DNA from: Planctomycetaceae bacterium
GTDB lineage: Bacteria > Planctomycetota > Planctomycetia > Pirellulales > Thermoguttaceae
Assembly (NCBI GenBank): GCA_031266315.1
Contig: JAISBG010000263.1
Location: 1 to 6,110, forward strand
Direction: 5' to 3'
Length of the DNA stretch: 6,110 bases
The number at the start of each line of letters is the position of its first letter. The stretch's first letter is position 1. The translations under genes and the position numbers were made by a program. Under the pieces are notes generated by a model that made no database searches, had not been told where the DNA came from, and saw only the letters and a list, made by a program, of their open reading frames with translations. Shown piece after piece: positions 4,919 through 6,110 of the stretch.

Positions 4919-5950
4919 ATGGCAAAAGTACAAATTGATGTTTATCGTGACTGGCTTGGTATTCAGGAAATGAATCGACCGCTCAATTATTACCAACTTT
5001 TTCGGTTGAAGGCATTTGAAGACGATTCGTCGAAAATCCGCGAAAATTACCGGAAAATGAACGCTCATGTTCGAAAATACGCTTCGGGTGATTATGCGGC
5101 AGAGACGCAGGTGTTGCTCAATGAATTGGCAAAAGCAATGCTTTGCCTGACCGACACGGCGCGAAAACTCGAATATGATGTTTCGCTTGGTCGAAAAATC
5201 GAAACCGCGAAAGTACGGCGTAGTTTGGAAGAAATTCTTATTGCCAATAATATTGTTCCTGTTGAGCGGATGAAACAGGTTAAAGGTTATGCTGACGCGG
5301 TAGGAATTGATCTTCAGGAGGCGGTGTTGCAACAAAAAATAGCTGCGCCGGAGGTTGTGATGTTGGCTTATGCCGAATCCATTGGTTTGCCGTTTGTGAG
5401 TGTTGAGGATATTGGTGTTGATGAAAGTATTGCTCCGCAAATCAACCCCAATACTGCACGTCAACATTCGTTTGTTCCGCTCATGGTTGATCGCGGTCAA
5501 TTGTTGTTGGCGTCGCCGAAACCGGTAAATCCTGATGTTGAGGAAGAATTGCGAATGGTTTTTGACATGCCGGTTCGAAGTACAATTTGTGTTCCTGCCG
5601 AGATTAACGCCGCAATTGCCCGATATTATCCGCGAGATGCAGTTCAACTTGTTCGAAAGACAGATGGTTCGACGAGCGCGGTCAAAGGAACATCAGCGAA
5701 ATCGTCGAAAAATTCAAATGTGAACTCAGAACCTGTCGAACCAATGAACGCCGAAGAAAAAAAGAACCGGTTAATGAATTCTATTGTTGTGTTTAATTTT
5801 TCGGTAATGCTTGTTTGTTTCGGGCTTTTTTATTTCAAAATTCCTCGCGGATTACACAATCATTGGCTCCAATTTCCGGTTTTAACATTGGTTGGAATTA
5901 TTGTTGGCGGTATTGCCGCTTTGATCACCTGGAAAAAATTCACCCGATAG
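4919..5950 (+). CDS. Membrane protein with J-like and GspE/MshE N-terminal domains
   Basis: A 343-residue protein with three recognisable parts. Residues about 20-92 (NYYQLFRLKAFEDD, LLNELAKAMLCLTD, LEYDVSLG) form a J-like helical domain of a type common in planctomycete proteins. The HPD tripeptide needed to stimulate Hsp70 is absent, so it is probably an interaction module. Residues about 100-240 resemble the MshEN/GspE-N domain (SLEEILIANNIV, LAYAESIGLPFV, ARQHSFVPLMV, AIARYYPRD), which in full-length ATPases docks to the inner-membrane platform or binds c-di-GMP. A polar linker rich in Ser, Lys and Asn (about 245-285) leads to two membrane segments (about 288-306 and 319-337) and a basic tail. 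Both domains should face the cytoplasm. No ATPase motifs are present. The start is an ATG with only a weak GAGAGAG ribosome-binding site about ten bases upstream. It may supply the N domain missing from the ATPase at 2399-3661. Confidence 0.85.
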   Translation: MAKVQIDVYRDWLGIQEMNRPLNYYQLFRLKAFEDDSSKIRENYRKMNAHVRKYASGDYAAETQVLLNELAKAMLCLTDTARKLEYDVSLGRKIETAKVRRSLEEILIANNIVPVERMKQVKGYADAVGIDLQEAVLQQKIAAPEVVMLAYAESIGLPFVSVEDIGVDESIAPQINPNTARQHSFVPLMVDRGQLLLASPKPVNPDVEEELRMVFDMPVRSTICVPAEINAAIARYYPRDAVQLVRKTDGSTSAVKGTSAKSSKNSNVNSEPVEPMNAEEKKNRLMNSIVVFNFSVMLVCFGLFYFKIPRGLHNHWLQFPVLTLVGIIVGGIAALITWKKFTR

Positions 5951-6030
5951 TGGAACTTCCATAAACAACCAACTTTATAAAAGATAAGCAAACATAAAGT
6001 GGGTAAATGTAAATTAAGGTGAGCCCAAAG

Positions 6031-6110
6031 AGGTGGGCGACCCTTCGCTGAAGGGTCGCGTCGGCGATAGCCGACTGTGAATCAGATTAACAACGGAAAA
6101 CTGTATTGCC
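6031..6110 (+). repeat. Two-hairpin dispersed repeat, copy B (reaches window edge)
   Basis: This is the second copy of the element at 4581-4661, same orientation, 80 bases after the J-like/GspE-N gene. The first stem is 6037-6046 with 6050-6059 (10 bp, GCT loop); the second is 6060-6065 with 6070-6075 (6 bp, GATA loop). Relative to copy A, a T-A pair in the first stem has become C-G (6043 and 6053), so pairing is kept. The conserved tail includes AGATTAAC, and the match continues to the last bases of the window. It may also protect or end the upstream transcript. Confidence 0.85.

Noticed and set aside
4975..5195. Functional DnaJ co-chaperone domain
   Set aside because: The fold-like pattern is there but the HPD motif is missing, so Hsp70 stimulation is not supported.

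Overview
The window reads as chromosomal DNA of a planctomycete. The evidence is a DUF1559 prepilin-like protein with the GFTLVELL leader and a C-terminal H-x9-DG motif, a kind of protein present in many copies in planctomycetes. A second protein joins a HPD-less J-like domain of planctomycete flavour to a GspE/MshE-type N-terminal domain. Base composition is moderate, intergenic regions are long and repeat-rich, and spacing looks more like single genes than tight operons. Family assignments are by eye; no search was run.

Layout: 1-1014 (+) is the body of a DUF1559 prepilin-like gene whose 5' end lies outside the window. An 11-base C run sits directly before its prepilin motif. Positions 1015-1518 hold no clear gene but carry two striking structures: a foldback element (1028-1203) closed by about 31 bp of RNA-compatible helix, and a 21-bp tandem array (1231-1477) of eleven palindromic units plus one decayed unit. 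Positions 1519-2178 (+) encode a two-part protein of unknown function whose best ribosome-binding site points to an ATA rather than an ATG start. A nested inverted repeat follows at 2184-2264. Positions 2399-3661 (+) encode a GspE/PilB-type secretion or pilus assembly ATPase that lacks the usual N-terminal domain. Positions 3693-4055 (-) encode an unrecognised 120-residue protein with a strong ribosome-binding site.

Positions 4056-4918 have no intact gene. They hold a possible decayed prepilin fragment on the minus strand, a 12-base C run, a two-hairpin dispersed repeat, a weak terminator and a plausible promoter. Positions 4919-5950 (+) encode a J-like/GspE-N/two-helix membrane protein. A second copy of the two-hairpin repeat (6031-6110) follows and runs off the window edge.

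How the genes may work together (inference): the prepilin-like protein, the ATPase without its N-terminal domain, and the separate membrane-anchored GspE-N protein are all parts expected around type II secretion/type IV pilus machinery. The attractive hypothesis is a split assembly ATPase whose regulatory N domain is carried by another, membrane-anchored protein. The genes are not in one operon, so proximity is suggestive only.
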